Shown here: one piece after another, positions 1-8,243 of the stretch | Layout: each line of letters starts with the position of its first letter | How positions within the stretch are numbered: the stretch's first letter is position 1 | Assembly (NCBI RefSeq): GCF_007644105.1 | Contig: NZ_VFAC01000016.1 | Location: 1-64,000, forward strand | Source of the DNA: Elioraea rosea | GTDB lineage: Bacteria; Pseudomonadota; Alphaproteobacteria; Acetobacterales; Acetobacteraceae | Length of the DNA: 64,000 bases | Direction of reading: 5' to 3' | Position numbers and translations under genes: made by a program | The notes under the pieces: model-generated | What the model was told of the DNA's origin: nothing | The model's input: only the letters and a program-made list of their open reading frames with translations | Databases searched by the model: none

Positions 1-1661
1 CGGCGGCGATGCCTGCCCCACCCGTCGCCGCGCCCGCAGCCTCGGCGCCCGAGCCGCGCGCGCGCGTCGCCTCCCTTCCCGAGGCGCGGCGTGCGGCAGG
101 GGCGGGGCAGGGAGCGCTGCCTCTCGCCGGCGGCTGGGTTCCGCCACCCCTGACGCTTCTCGCTGAACCGCCGGCGAATCGCCCGGGCCGGCCGAGCGAG
201 GAAAGCCTCGAGGCGAATGCGCGGCTGCTCGAAGGCGTGCTCGCCGATTTCGGCGTGCAGGGGAAGATCACCGCGATCCGCCCTGGCCCCGTCGTCACGC
301 TCTACGAGCTCGAGCCCGCACCCGGAACGAAATCCTCCCGCGTCATCGGGCTGGCCGACGACATCGCGCGGTCGATGAGCGTTCTCTCGGTGCGCGTCGC
401 CGTCGTGCCGGGGCGCAACGCCATCGGCATCGAGATGCCGAACTCGCGGCGCGAGACGGTGTGGCTGTCGGAGCTGTTCTCCTCCGAGGCCTGGGTGCGG
501 GCGCGCGGGCGGCTGAACCTCGCGCTCGGCAAGGACATCGGCGGTGCGCCGGAGATCGTCGACCTCGCCGCCATGCCGCACCTGCTCATCGCCGGCACCA
601 CTGGCTCGGGCAAGTCGGTCGCGATCAACACCATGATCCTCTCGCTCGTGATGCGTCTCTCCCCCGAGGAGTGCCGGCTCATCATGATCGACCCGAAGAT
701 GCTCGAGCTCTCGGTGTATGACCGCATCCCGCATCTTCTCGCGCCCGTCGTCACCGAGCCTGCGAAGGCGGTCGGCGCGCTCAAATGGGCGGTGCGCGAG
801 ATGGAGCGGCGCTACCGGCTGATGAGCCAGCTCGGCGTGCGCAACGTGGGCGGCTACAACGCGCGCGTGGCCGAGGCCCGCGCGAAGGGCGAGACGATCA
901 GCCGCCGCGTGCAGACGGGTTTCGATCCCGAAACGGGCAAGCCGACCTACGAGGACCAGCCGCTCGCGCTCGATCCGCTTCCCTTCATCGTCATCGTCGT
1001 CGACGAGATGGCAGACCTGATGCTCGTCGCTGGCAAGGAGATCGAGGCGACGGTGCAGCGGCTGGCGCAGATGGCGCGCGCTGCCGGCATCCACATCCTG
1101 ATGGCGACGCAGCGCCCCTCCGTCGATGTCATCACCGGCGTGATCAAGGCGAACTTCCCGACACGCATCTCGTTCCGCGTGGTGTCGAAGGTGGACAGCC
1201 GCACCATCCTGAACGAGCAGGGGGCCGAGCAGCTTCTGGGCCAGGGCGACATGCTGCGCATGGGCGATGGCGGTCGCATCGTGCGCGTGCACGGACCCTT
1301 CGTGTCGGACAGCGAGGTGGAGCGCGTCGTCTCCTATCTCCGCAGCCTCGGCGAGCCCGACTATGTCGACGAGGTGACGGAGGCGGATGCGACGGTGGCC
1401 GAGGCGGGCGCCGGTGCGCCGACACTCGGCCTCGACGGCCCCATCGGGGACGAGAGCGACGAGACCTCGCTCTACGACCAGGCGGTGGCGCTTGTCGCGC
1501 GCGAGGGCAAGGCCTCGACGAGCTTCATCCAGCGGCACCTGCAGATCGGCTACAACCGTGCCGCCAGGCTGATCGAGCGCATGGAGAAGGAAGGTGTGGT
1601 CGGCCCGCCGAACCATGTCGGCAAGCGGGAGATCCTCGTCAGGCGGACGAACGAGGACTAG
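1..1661 (+). CDS. ftsK: DNA translocase FtsK, C-terminal part (5' end outside window)
   Basis: This is the cytoplasmic motor part of FtsK, which pumps DNA at the closing septum and helps resolve chromosome dimers with XerCD. The reading frame is open to the window edge, so the N-terminal membrane domain lies outside; the first ATG at 9 is probably internal. A proline/alanine-rich linker is followed by the RecA-like motor with Walker A GTTGSGKS (near base 595) and a Walker B stretch ending VVDEMADLM (near 1000). The last 70 or so residues form the winged-helix gamma domain ([18 protein letters not shown] onward, ending [11 protein letters not shown]) that reads KOPS sites. In alphaproteobacteria ftsK is commonly followed by lolA; here lolA comes about 3 kb later, after an exporter and a secreted-protein gene. 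Family assignment is certain. Confidence 0.96.
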   Translation, partial: AAMPAPPVAAPAASAPEPRARVASLPEARRAAGAGQGALPLAGGWVPPPLTLLAEPPANRPGRPSEESLEANARLLEGVLADFGVQGKITAIRPGPVVTLYELEPAPGTKSSRVIGLADDIARSMSVLSVRVAVVPGRNAIGIEMPNSRRETVWLSELFSSEAWVRARGRLNLALGKDIGGAPEIVDLAAMPHLLIAGTTGSGKSVAINTMILSLVMRLSPEECRLIMIDPKMLELSVYDRIPHLLAPVVTEPAKAVGALKWAVREMERRYRLMSQLGVRNVGGYNARVAEARAKGETISRRVQTGFDPETGKPTYEDQPLALDPLPFIVIVVDEMADLMLVAGKEIEATVQRLAQMARAAGIHILMATQRPSVDVITGVIKANFPTRISFRVVSKVDSRTILNEQGAEQLLGQGDMLRMGDGGRIVRVHGPFVSDSEVERVVSYLRSLGEPDYVDEVTEADATVAEAGAGAPTLGLDGPIGDESDETSLYDQAVALVAREGKASTSFIQRHLQIGYNRAARLIERMEKEGVVGPPNHVGKREILVRRTNED

Positions 1662-1685
1662 CTGCTTCGCGGGCCCGTCAGAGCC

Positions 1686-1892
1686 TCAGCGGAACTGGGC
1701 CAACCGCGCATCGGCCTTGCGGCGAAGCGCGGCGAAGAAGGCCGCACGCTCTGCGCCGGAGAGCGGCCCGCTGCGCATGTCGCCCCACTCGCGCGCGCGC
1801 AGGATCACCTTCTCTCCCGCGACACCCGATGCGGTCGCGAAATCGAGCGTGGCCGGCGGCTCGGCCTCGAAGGCGGGCATCTCATTCGGCAT
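1686..1892 (-). CDS. small hypothetical protein, 68 aa
   Basis: A short acidic-to-basic soluble protein with no signal peptide or membrane segment and no family I recognise. The C-terminal half (SGAERAAFFAALRRKADARLAQ) looks like an amphipathic helix. Support for a real gene is a purine-rich GGAGAG about eight bases upstream of the ATG on the minus strand, and the reading frame fills the gap between ftsK (convergent) and the exporter gene (divergent). It would share a roughly 140-base upstream region with the exporter. It could be spurious. Confidence 0.5.
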   Translation of the reverse strand: MPNEMPAFEAEPPATLDFATASGVAGEKVILRAREWGDMRSGPLSGAERAAFFAALRRKADARLAQFR

Positions 1893-2034
1893 GGCCGGTC
1901 TCTCCAGTCCGTTCCTCGCACATGCTGCGCGCCGTTCCTTGCCGGGCGGTTAACGCGGTCGTGACGGAGCAATCGTTCCCGGCCATGCCGCCGGCGCACT
2001 CGCCACGCGCCGGCCGGCGCGCAAGACTGGGCGG

Positions 2035-3261
2035 ATGGCCATCCCTCTGAACCCCGCGCAGCCGCTTCCCTCCTTCACGCGGCTCGTGCTGATCCTCGGC
2101 ACGCTCACCGCCGTCGGCGCGCTCTCGATCGACATGTACCTGCCCGCCTTCCCGGCCATGGAGGCCGAGTTCGGCGGAAGGCCAGGCACCGCGCAGGCGA
2201 CGCTCGCTGCCTTTTTCATCGGCATCTCGATCGGCCAGCTCGTGCAGGGGCCGCTGGCGGACCGGTTCGGCAGGCGAAAGCCGCTGCTTGCGGGAAGCCT
2301 GCTCTACACGCTCGCCACCATCGGCTGCGCGGTCGCGCCGGATGCGACGAGCTTCTCCGCCTTCCGGGTGCTCGCGGCGTTCGGCGGTTCGGCAGGCATG
2401 GTGATCCCGCGCGCCGTCGTGCGCGACATCGCCGAGGGCACGGCGGCGGCGCGGATGATGAGCCGGCTGGTTCTCGTGATGGGCGCGGCGCCGATCCTCG
2501 CCCCGTCACTCGGCGGGCTGGCGCTCGCCTTCGGCAACTGGCGGCTGATCTTCTGGGTGCTCGCTCTCTACGGCGTCGTCTGCATCCTGCTCGTCTGGCG
2601 GGCCCTGCCCGAGACGCTGGAGCCGGCGCGGCGGCGGCATGACAGCCCCGCCGGCATCGTCGTCACCTATGTCGCGATCCTGAAGGACCCGTCCTACCTC
2701 GCGCCCGCGCTGTCTGCCTGCGCGGGGTTCGGCGGGCTGTTCGCCTATATCGCCGGCGCGTCGGATGCGTTCATGAAGCTCGGCGGGCTGTCGGAGAGCA
2801 GCTTCGCCGCGCTGTTCGGGCTGAACGCCGCGTTCTTCATCGCCTTCGCGCAGGTCAATGCCTGGGCGCTCGGCCGCGCGAGCCCGGCGCGGCTGATCGG
2901 CTGGGGCGTGACCGCGCTCGGCGTTTCCGCGGCGGCGCTGCTTGCCGTCGCGCTTGCCAGGATCGCGCATCCCCTCGCCATTGCCGCGCCGGTCGCGGCA
3001 GCGATGGCGGCGCTCGGCTTCATCGGGCCGAACGGCACCGCGCTCGCGCTCGCGCGGCAGGGCCACCGCGCGGGCAGCGCCTCGGCGCTTTCGGGAACGA
3101 TGACCTTCGTGTTCGGAGCGGCGAGCGCAGCCGTGGTCGCGCTGGCGGCGGACGGCACTGCGCGGCCGATGGCGCTGGCCGTGGCGTTCTGGTCTGCGGT
3201 GGCCGTCGGCGCCGATCTCTGGCGCCGACGGCTCGCGAAGAAGCGTCAGAAGAAGACGTAG
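2035..3261 (+). CDS. Bcr/CflA-type MFS multidrug exporter
   Basis: A 408-residue major facilitator protein with about twelve hydrophobic helices, expected in the inner membrane as a proton-driven drug exporter. The N-terminus (GALSIDMYLPAFPAM) carries the TM1 signature of the DHA1 Bcr/CflA branch, and the loop between TM2 and TM3 has the MFS motif A (GPLADRFGRRKPLLAG). The substrate cannot be told from sequence. The protein ends in a basic cytosolic tail (RRRLAKKRQKKT). Its 3' end overlaps by 16 bases the end of the convergent secreted-protein gene. It sits between ftsK and lolA, genes that are usually close together, so it is probably part of a lineage-specific insertion. Confidence 0.88.
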   Translation: MAIPLNPAQPLPSFTRLVLILGTLTAVGALSIDMYLPAFPAMEAEFGGRPGTAQATLAAFFIGISIGQLVQGPLADRFGRRKPLLAGSLLYTLATIGCAVAPDATSFSAFRVLAAFGGSAGMVIPRAVVRDIAEGTAAARMMSRLVLVMGAAPILAPSLGGLALAFGNWRLIFWVLALYGVVCILLVWRALPETLEPARRRHDSPAGIVVTYVAILKDPSYLAPALSACAGFGGLFAYIAGASDAFMKLGGLSESSFAALFGLNAAFFIAFAQVNAWALGRASPARLIGWGVTALGVSAAALLAVALARIAHPLAIAAPVAAAMAALGFIGPNGTALALARQGHRAGSASALSGTMTFVFGAASAAVVALAADGTARPMALAVAFWSAVAVGADLWRRRLAKKRQKKT

Positions 3262-4742
3262 TCGTTCCCGGCAACCAGGCCGGTTACGCCCTCGACGATG
3301 ATCGCCTTGCCGGCATCGTCTGCGAAGGTGAACACCGTGTCGCCGCCGATCTCGGCGACGGTGACGCCCGCGTCGGTGCCCGATGCGGTGTCGATGCGGA
3401 GCAGGTCGAGCACGGTGTCGAAGCCGACCAGCGTGTCGAGCTTGGTGTCGGCATCCGTCGCGTCATAGACGACGATGTCGGCGCCAGGCCCGAGGTTCAG
3501 CACGTCGCCGCCCGAGGAGAACAGCTCCTCGAAGGTCAGGCCACGGACCAGGAAGTCGTGCGGGTCCGAGCGTGCAGGGTCGTCGACCGCCGAGATCTTC
3601 ACCGTGTCGAACGCGAACGCGCCCTCGCTGTCGATGACGATCTGCGAGTTGCCCGGCCGCGTCTTGCCGTAGCTGTCGCCGCTGAAGGACTGGTAGGTGT
3701 CGGAGAAGACGAGCGTCTCGCCGTCGTACAGCGAGATCACCACGCCCTCGAACACGTTCGGGCCGAGCTCGTTCTGGTAGAACACCGTCAGGTCGATCGT
3801 GACCTTCGAGGCCTTCTGTCCCTCGTAGGCCCCGCCGATGGTGACCGAGAACACGTCCGGCCCGTCGATCTCGAAGCTGCGGTCATCGGTGCCGCGGATT
3901 CCGAGGCCGACAACGCCTTCGGGGAGGAAGGAGGAGGGTACGGAGCGGCTGGAGGTGATGCGGCCATTGGCCTCGATGATCGCGCCATCAGCCTGCCAGT
4001 CGGCGATGAGGGCCTCGGTCGTCGCCATGTTGTCGTAGCCGTAGGCGAGCGAGAAGGCGAAGCTTCCCTGGTCGCCGCCCATGTCGGTCGTGATCGTGAC
4101 GAAGGCACCGCCGACCACGTTGAGCGCGCCCGCCCCGGTGAAGCTCTCGCCTGGCGCGTAGCTCATCGTGTCGTCGAAGTCCGAGCCGGTGACGGTGAAG
4201 GCGTTCACCCAGGTGTTGTCGTTCGACGACGTCGTGATCAGCAGGTCGAGCCCGCCTTCGAGGCCGGAGGCGTCCACCTCGCCGCGCTTGGCGTTGAGGA
4301 TCTCGACCTCGTAGGTCTCGCCCGTCGGCGCCTTGATGCCGTCGCCGAGCTTCAGCCGCACATCGACGAAGTTCTCGATCACCACCTTCTCGACGAGGTC
4401 GTCGGTGGTCAGCACCAGCTCGAGGTTCTTGATGGCGTTCCAGTCGGAGGACTTGAGGCCGAGCTCGATCGCGTCCTCGGTGATCGAGAAGGTCTCGAGC
4501 GCCGGGCCGGCCGAGAAGCTCGCGCCGGAATTGGCGGTCAGCACCTTGCCCGAGCCCATCGCCGAGGTGAGCGCCGCGGAAGGGCCGCCGGAAAGGTCGA
4601 ACAGGCTGCCACTGTTGTTGACGAAGCCTTCGGGCCCGCCACCGAAGGCCGATGTCCCGAACCCGCCGACACCGGCGACGTCCCAGGCGTTGCGCGTCCC
4701 ATTGAAAGTGGAGGACCGGGAAAACGTCACATAGCTTGCCAT
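3246..4742 (-). CDS. putative type I-secreted protein, paralogue 1 of 3
   Basis: A 498-residue acidic protein rich in Gly, Asp, Val and Thr, poor in Cys and without an N-terminal signal peptide. The start at 4742 is preferred over the ATG seven codons upstream because MASYVTFSRSSTFNGTR lines up with the N-termini of the two related genes at 53.4-56.5 kb (MASSSxYxLFSQTS.PFGTR). All three share a central block: DWNAIKNLE, then FVDVRLKLGD, then NAKRGEVDAS, followed by a degenerate RTX-like GSDFDDTM. The C-terminus (LVGFDTVLDLLRI ... GVTGLVAGNDYVFF) has the hydrophobic/Asp pattern ending in bulky residues typical of type I secretion signals. Export by an ABC/HlyD/TolC system and calcium binding are inferences; no such transporter is encoded in this window. 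The function is unknown. Confidence 0.75.
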   Translation of the reverse strand: MASYVTFSRSSTFNGTRNAWDVAGVGGFGTSAFGGGPEGFVNNSGSLFDLSGGPSAALTSAMGSGKVLTANSGASFSAGPALETFSITEDAIELGLKSSDWNAIKNLELVLTTDDLVEKVVIENFVDVRLKLGDGIKAPTGETYEVEILNAKRGEVDASGLEGGLDLLITTSSNDNTWVNAFTVTGSDFDDTMSYAPGESFTGAGALNVVGGAFVTITTDMGGDQGSFAFSLAYGYDNMATTEALIADWQADGAIIEANGRITSSRSVPSSFLPEGVVGLGIRGTDDRSFEIDGPDVFSVTIGGAYEGQKASKVTIDLTVFYQNELGPNVFEGVVISLYDGETLVFSDTYQSFSGDSYGKTRPGNSQIVIDSEGAFAFDTVKISAVDDPARSDPHDFLVRGLTFEELFSSGGDVLNLGPGADIVVYDATDADTKLDTLVGFDTVLDLLRIDTASGTDAGVTVAEIGGDTVFTFADDAGKAIIVEGVTGLVAGNDYVFF

Positions 4743-4955
4743 TGTCTCGCCTTCTGCGCTCACGAACTCGCGAGGGAACCTACATGCACCGGCATGCGTC
4801 CCTCAAGCGAGTTAACGGCACCATCTGCAACTTTTGCGTAAATTAACTATGCTTCATCTCACATGGCGTGTGCTTGCGACGGGTTTGGCGCGCGGCTGAG
4901 ACGCTGTGCCAGCCGTTACTCGCTGCTCCGGCGCCGCGGCGCTAGGATCGGCCGC

Positions 4956-5621
4956 ATGCATCGACGTTCCCTCCTCACCGGCGCGGGCGCGCTTGCGGCG
5001 CTGCCGCCCGGCCCGTTCCGTTCCAAGGCCCTCGCGCAGTCCTCCGCCGCGCCGCGCGCGCAACCGCTGACGTCCTCGGATAGGGCGGCGATCGGGCGTG
5101 CAGAGGCCGCGCTCGCCGGCATCCGAACCCTGAAGGCGCGTTTCCTCCAGGCCGATGCCCGCGGCGGCACGGCGCAGGGAACCGTGTGGATGCAGCGGCC
5201 AGGCCGCGCCCGATTCGCCTACGACCCTCCCTCCACGATCCTCGTCGTCTCCGACGGCACGATCGTGACCTTCTTCGACAGCGCGGTGAACCAGACGAGC
5301 GCGGTGCCGCTCGGCTCCACGCCCTTGGGCACGCTCCTCGCCGAGCGGGTGCGCCTCGACGAGGGCGATGCGCGCGTCGCCGCCGTGCAGCAGCGCGAGG
5401 GCCTCGTGCAGATCACCGTGGTCAAGCGCGCGAGCCCGGCAGAGGGAAGCCTGACGCTCACCTTCGCCGACACGCCGCTCGAGCTCCGCCAGTGGACGGT
5501 GATCGACACGCAGGGCCGCGAGGTGCGCGTGACGCTGTACGAGATCGAGACGGGGGTGCGCATCGACCCCGCGCTGTTCCGCTTCGTCTCGCCCGATCTC
5601 GGCGTGCCGCAGCCCAGGTAG
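4956..5621 (+). CDS. lolA: outer-membrane lipoprotein carrier LolA family protein
   Basis: LolA is the periplasmic chaperone that ferries lipoproteins from LolCDE to the outer membrane. The ATG at 4956 is chosen because it starts a credible export signal (MHRRSLLTGAGALAAL, with a twin-arginine-like RR) ending near ALAQS; an upstream in-frame start at 4863 would bury the signal behind about 30 Arg/Cys-rich residues. The mature part follows the LolA pattern: a helix (IGRAEAALAGIRTLKARFLQ), GTVWMQRPGRARFAYDPP, then beta-strands with ILVVSDGTIVTFFD and a late LRQWTVIDTQGREVRVTLY. At about 221 residues it has normal length. The presence of ftsK upstream and xthA downstream supports the assignment. 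Confidence 0.88.
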   Translation: MHRRSLLTGAGALAALPPGPFRSKALAQSSAAPRAQPLTSSDRAAIGRAEAALAGIRTLKARFLQADARGGTAQGTVWMQRPGRARFAYDPPSTILVVSDGTIVTFFDSAVNQTSAVPLGSTPLGTLLAERVRLDEGDARVAAVQQREGLVQITVVKRASPAEGSLTLTFADTPLELRQWTVIDTQGREVRVTLYEIETGVRIDPALFRFVSPDLGVPQPR

Positions 5622-5766
5622 GAACGCGGCGTGCCATGGCCCGGCCTTTACGCCGCCGCAATCGAACAGCGATACTGTCGTTTCGCGACGGCTGGGGCGG
5701 ACAGCGCCCGCGGCGCGGCGCGACCCCCGGGGGGGTGGCCCTGGCGGAGGCGGTGACGACGGAACG

Positions 5767-6555
5767 ATGAAGCCCCTGATCGGCATTTCCTGCTGCGTGA
5801 AGCTGTTCGGCAGCTACGGCCGCCCGAACCATGCGGTGTCCGACACCTACGTGCGCGCGGTCGACCTCGTGATCGGCGGCCTGCCCTGCCTGATCCCGGC
5901 GATGGGCGAGCGCGCGGATGTGGAGAGCTTCCTCGGCCGCATCGACGGGCTGATCCTCACCGGCAGCCCCTCGAACGTGCTTCCCTCTCTCTATGGTGGA
6001 CCGCCGCACCCCGACGGCGTGCCAGAGGACCCCGCGCGCGATGCCGTGACGCTGCCGCTGATCCGCGCCGCGATCGGCCTCGGCGTGCCGATGCTCGCGA
6101 TTTGCCGCGGCATGCAGGAGCTGAACGTCGCGCTCGGCGGCACGCTCGACCAGAGGATCCAGGACCTTCCCGGCAGGATGGACCATTCGACGCCGACCGA
6201 GCAGGCCTTCGGCCCGGTGCGCACCGCAAAGGCGCACGAGGTGCGGCTTGCCGCGGGCGCCAGGCTCGCGGCCATCGTCGGCGGCGACAGGCTCTCGGTG
6301 AACAGCCTGCACAACCAGGGCATCGCACGGCTCGCGCCGGGCCTTGTCGTCGAGGCGACGGCGCCGGATGGCACGATCGAGGCGGTGCGTGTGTCCGGCG
6401 CACGCGGCTTCGCGCTCGGCGTCCAGTGGCACCCCGAATACGACTTCGAAACGGACAGCGCCTCGCGGGCGATCTTCATGGCGTTTGCCGATGCAGTGGC
6501 CCGCTACACCGGCGCGCGGGGCCGCGATGGGGCCAGTCGCATCGCCGCCGAGTGA
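5767..6555 (+). CDS. gamma-glutamyl-gamma-aminobutyrate hydrolase (PuuD/peptidase C26) family protein
   Basis: A 262-residue class I glutamine amidotransferase-fold hydrolase of the peptidase C26 group, which includes PuuD of putrescine catabolism. The nucleophile elbow is LAICRGMQELNVALGG (Cys at about residue 115); the catalytic His-Glu pair is in GVQWHPEYDF near residue 220. The oxyanion-region motif IDGLILTGSPSNV and the conserved NSLHNQG are also present. No polyamine or GABA genes are nearby, so the substrate (a gamma-glutamyl amide) is inferred only from the family. It lies 145 bases after lolA and may be transcribed with it. Confidence 0.88.
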   Translation: MKPLIGISCCVKLFGSYGRPNHAVSDTYVRAVDLVIGGLPCLIPAMGERADVESFLGRIDGLILTGSPSNVLPSLYGGPPHPDGVPEDPARDAVTLPLIRAAIGLGVPMLAICRGMQELNVALGGTLDQRIQDLPGRMDHSTPTEQAFGPVRTAKAHEVRLAAGARLAAIVGGDRLSVNSLHNQGIARLAPGLVVEATAPDGTIEAVRVSGARGFALGVQWHPEYDFETDSASRAIFMAFADAVARYTGARGRDGASRIAAE

Positions 6556-6659
6556 TCGCGCAGGAATAGAAAATCCATCTCGTTGATGACGCCTGAGGCG
6601 ATGCTCAGGAGGGCGGCGCTCGATTGCGTGCAGGCGCGCGCGGTGTCACCATTTCCGGG

Positions 6660-6820
6660 TTGCACTGCTTGGCGTTCAAGTATCTAATCAATGCATCGGC
6701 GCGATTAAGCGTCGAGTTACCGCGAGGACCGGTTTCCCCTGCCGAACCTTGCGGGTTCCGTACGGAACAAGCGGCGCCCGGTTACCCCCCTAACCGGGCG
6801 CTTTCTTGTTGTCTTTTTAC
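6660..6820 (+). ncRNA. putative small RNA with own promoter and intrinsic terminator
   Basis: The 431-base gap between the C26 hydrolase and xthA has no convincing reading frame but holds an ordered set of signals: TTGCAC at 6660-6665, a 17-base spacer and TCTAAT at 6683-6688. After about 100 bases comes a perfect 11-bp stem (6774-6784 with 6791-6801) around a C6 loop and a T-rich tail. Between them lie a GAACC/GGTTC hairpin (6744-6758) and the 12-base palindrome TTCCGTACGGAA (6756-6767), which overlap and are therefore alternatives. A transcript of roughly 115 nt from about 6695 is predicted. I do not recognise a known RNA family; it is not obviously SRP RNA, tmRNA or 6S RNA. The alternative is an attenuated leader of xthA. 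Confidence 0.35.
6774..6812 (+). terminator. strong intrinsic terminator
   Basis: Perfect 11-bp inverted repeat GCGCCCGGTTA / TAACCGGGCGC with a six-C loop, followed by TTTCTTGTTGTCTTTTT. It is the clearest factor-independent terminator I noticed in the window. It stops transcription from the lolA/C26 hydrolase side or of the putative small RNA before xthA. Confidence 0.8.
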
Positions 6821-6845
6821 TCTCACACACCCGTCACGTAAATGA

Positions 6846-6857
6846 GAGACAAGTCTC
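6846..6857. promoter_or_regulatory. short inverted repeat upstream of xthA
   Basis: GAGAC-AA-GTCTC lies about 130 bases before the chosen xthA start, in a locally AT-richer stretch and followed by AATTTT. It could be an operator half-site pair or a weak second terminator. There is no direct evidence for either. Confidence 0.2.
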
Positions 6858-6986
6858 AATTTTGGACATGGCGGGACTGTGCCATCGTCTGGCGCGAGTG
6901 TGCGTGTCACGGTTTTTCCACATGGTCCAGGCAGTTCGACGCGGCGCCGGATTTCCTCCCTGCATGAGGTGCTCTATTCAGCGTTG

Positions 6987-7814
6987 ATGGCCAGACGCCC
7001 CCGCCCGCTTCGCATCGCCACCTGGAACATCAACTCGGTCCGCCTGCGCTCCGCGCGGCTCGGCGACCTCGCCGCGGCCCTCGAGCCGGACATCCTCTGC
7101 CTGCAGGAGACGAAATCGCCCGACGAGCACTTCCCGCTCGCCGAGGTGAAGCGGCTTGGCTTCCGCCACGTGCTGATGCGCGGGATGAAGGGCTACAACG
7201 GCGTGGCGATCCTCTCGCGCCTGCCGCTCGCACCGGTCGAGGGAATGCCGGACTGGTGCACCAAGGGCGATTGCCGCCACATCGCCGCCGACATCGACCT
7301 CCCCGGCGGGCCGGTGCGGATCCACAATTTCTACGTCCCTGCGGGCGGCGACATCCCCGACCCCGAGGCGAACCCGAAGTTCCGCCACAAGCTCGAGTTC
7401 GTCGAGGAGGCAACCCGCTTCTTCCAGGCCGGCGCGGCCGATGGCGGGCGGACGGTGCTGGTGGGCGACCTCAACATCGCCCCGCTGCCCGACGATGTAT
7501 GGAGCCATCGCCAGCTTCTCGACGTCGTCTCCCACACGCCGGTCGAGACGGAGGGGCTCACGCGCTGGCTCGCCACCGCCGGGGGCTGGGTGGATGCCCC
7601 TCGGGTGACGGTCCCGGTGCCGCAGAAGCTCTACACTTGGTGGTCCTACCGAAACCGCGACTGGCGGCTGTCCGACCGCGGCCGCCGGCTCGACCATGTG
7701 TGGCTGACGCCCGATCTGCGCGGCGCCCTGAAGGACACGACCATCCTGAAGGACGCGCGCGACTGGCCCCAGGCCTCCGACCATGTTCCGGTGATGGCAA
7801 CGCTTCTGATCTAG
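6987..7814 (+). CDS. xthA: exodeoxyribonuclease III
   Basis: A 275-residue EEP-fold (endonuclease/exonuclease/phosphatase) enzyme, expected to act as AP endonuclease and 3'-5' exonuclease in base-excision repair. Diagnostic motifs are IATWNINSVRLR at the N-terminus (metal-site Asn), ILCLQETK (metal-binding Glu), GYNGVAILSR, LVGDLNIAP (catalytic Asp-Asn) and the C-terminal RLDHVWLT and SDHVPVMA (catalytic His). The ATG at 6987 is chosen because IATWN then follows after about 10 residues, as in relatives; longer in-frame starts add a non-conserved extension. In alphaproteobacteria xthA often lies near lolA and ftsK, as here. Confidence 0.95.
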   Translation: MARRPRPLRIATWNINSVRLRSARLGDLAAALEPDILCLQETKSPDEHFPLAEVKRLGFRHVLMRGMKGYNGVAILSRLPLAPVEGMPDWCTKGDCRHIAADIDLPGGPVRIHNFYVPAGGDIPDPEANPKFRHKLEFVEEATRFFQAGAADGGRTVLVGDLNIAPLPDDVWSHRQLLDVVSHTPVETEGLTRWLATAGGWVDAPRVTVPVPQKLYTWWSYRNRDWRLSDRGRRLDHVWLTPDLRGALKDTTILKDARDWPQASDHVPVMATLLI

Positions 7815-7905
7815 CGCAAGGACGCAGGGCGCTCCGTTAGGCTAGGGATCGCCCTTCCGCGCCGGTGCGCCATCGCGCCCGCGGGAGGGACAGGAGGTCC
7901 GCTGC

Positions 7906-8238
7906 ATGCCGGGTCGCAGCGCCCGCGGCATCACGCTTCTGGCGTTCGGCTGGATCGCGGCCGTCGCGCCAGGGCCGGTGCTGTCCCAACCCGCCCACAC
8001 GCACACAGCCGGCGAGCAGGCACGCGAGGCGCTGACGCTCGAGCAGCGCGTCGCGCGGGTGCGCGAGGCGCTCGCAGGTGCCCGCGCCGCCGCGCGCAGC
8101 ACCCTTCCCGCGCCAGGGCCGTGCTGCGCGACCTATGCGCAGTGGTTCAACTTCCCCAACTTCCCCAACTTCCCGAATTTCCCCAACTTCCCGAACTTTC
8201 CCAATTTCCCCAACTTTCCGAACTTCCCGAACCGGTAG
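7906..8238 (+). CDS. RiPP precursor with W-F-N plus nine F-P-N repeats (GrrA/OscA-like)
   Basis: A 110-residue peptide with a good Shine-Dalgarno (AGGAGG, 7892-7897). Residues 8-26 (ITLLAFGWIAAVAPGPVLS) look like a Sec signal or hydrophobic leader. Residues 36-64 form a charged helical leader (LEQRVARVREALAG). A C73-C74 pair and YAQ precede W80-F81-N82, nine perfect Phe-Pro-Asn repeats (83-109) and a final Arg. The maturase gene starts six bases after the stop codon. Enzymes of the GrrM/OscB class join an aromatic residue to the residue two positions on, often Asn, so each aromatic-X-Asn unit is a potential cyclophane, up to ten in all. Calling it the substrate is an inference from position, repeats and enzyme family. 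F-P-N with proline in the middle differs from the Gly-rich repeats I associate with GrrA. Confidence 0.82.
   Translation: MPGRSARGITLLAFGWIAAVAPGPVLSQPAHTHTAGEQAREALTLEQRVARVREALAGARAAARSTLPAPGPCCATYAQWFNFPNFPNFPNFPNFPNFPNFPNFPNFPNR
8152..8232 (+). repeat. nine tandem 9-bp units encoding Phe-Pro-Asn
   Basis: Nine consecutive in-frame units TTY-CCS-AAY. The copies differ only at third positions (TTC/TTT, CCC/CCG, AAC/AAT), so the peptide repeat is perfect while the DNA repeat is not. This pattern argues that the amino-acid repeat is under selection. In the other frames the same DNA gives Leu/Pro/Gln-rich or Phe-Gly-Lys-rich translations that should not be mistaken for genes. Confidence 0.95.
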
Positions 8239-8243
8239 CGGCG

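Noticed and set aside
8121-8243. Longer start of the radical SAM gene, giving a Leu/Pro/Gln-rich N-terminal repeat
   Set aside because: This stretch is the precursor's F-P-N repeat DNA read in another frame. The conserved family N-terminus begins right after the ATG at 8244.
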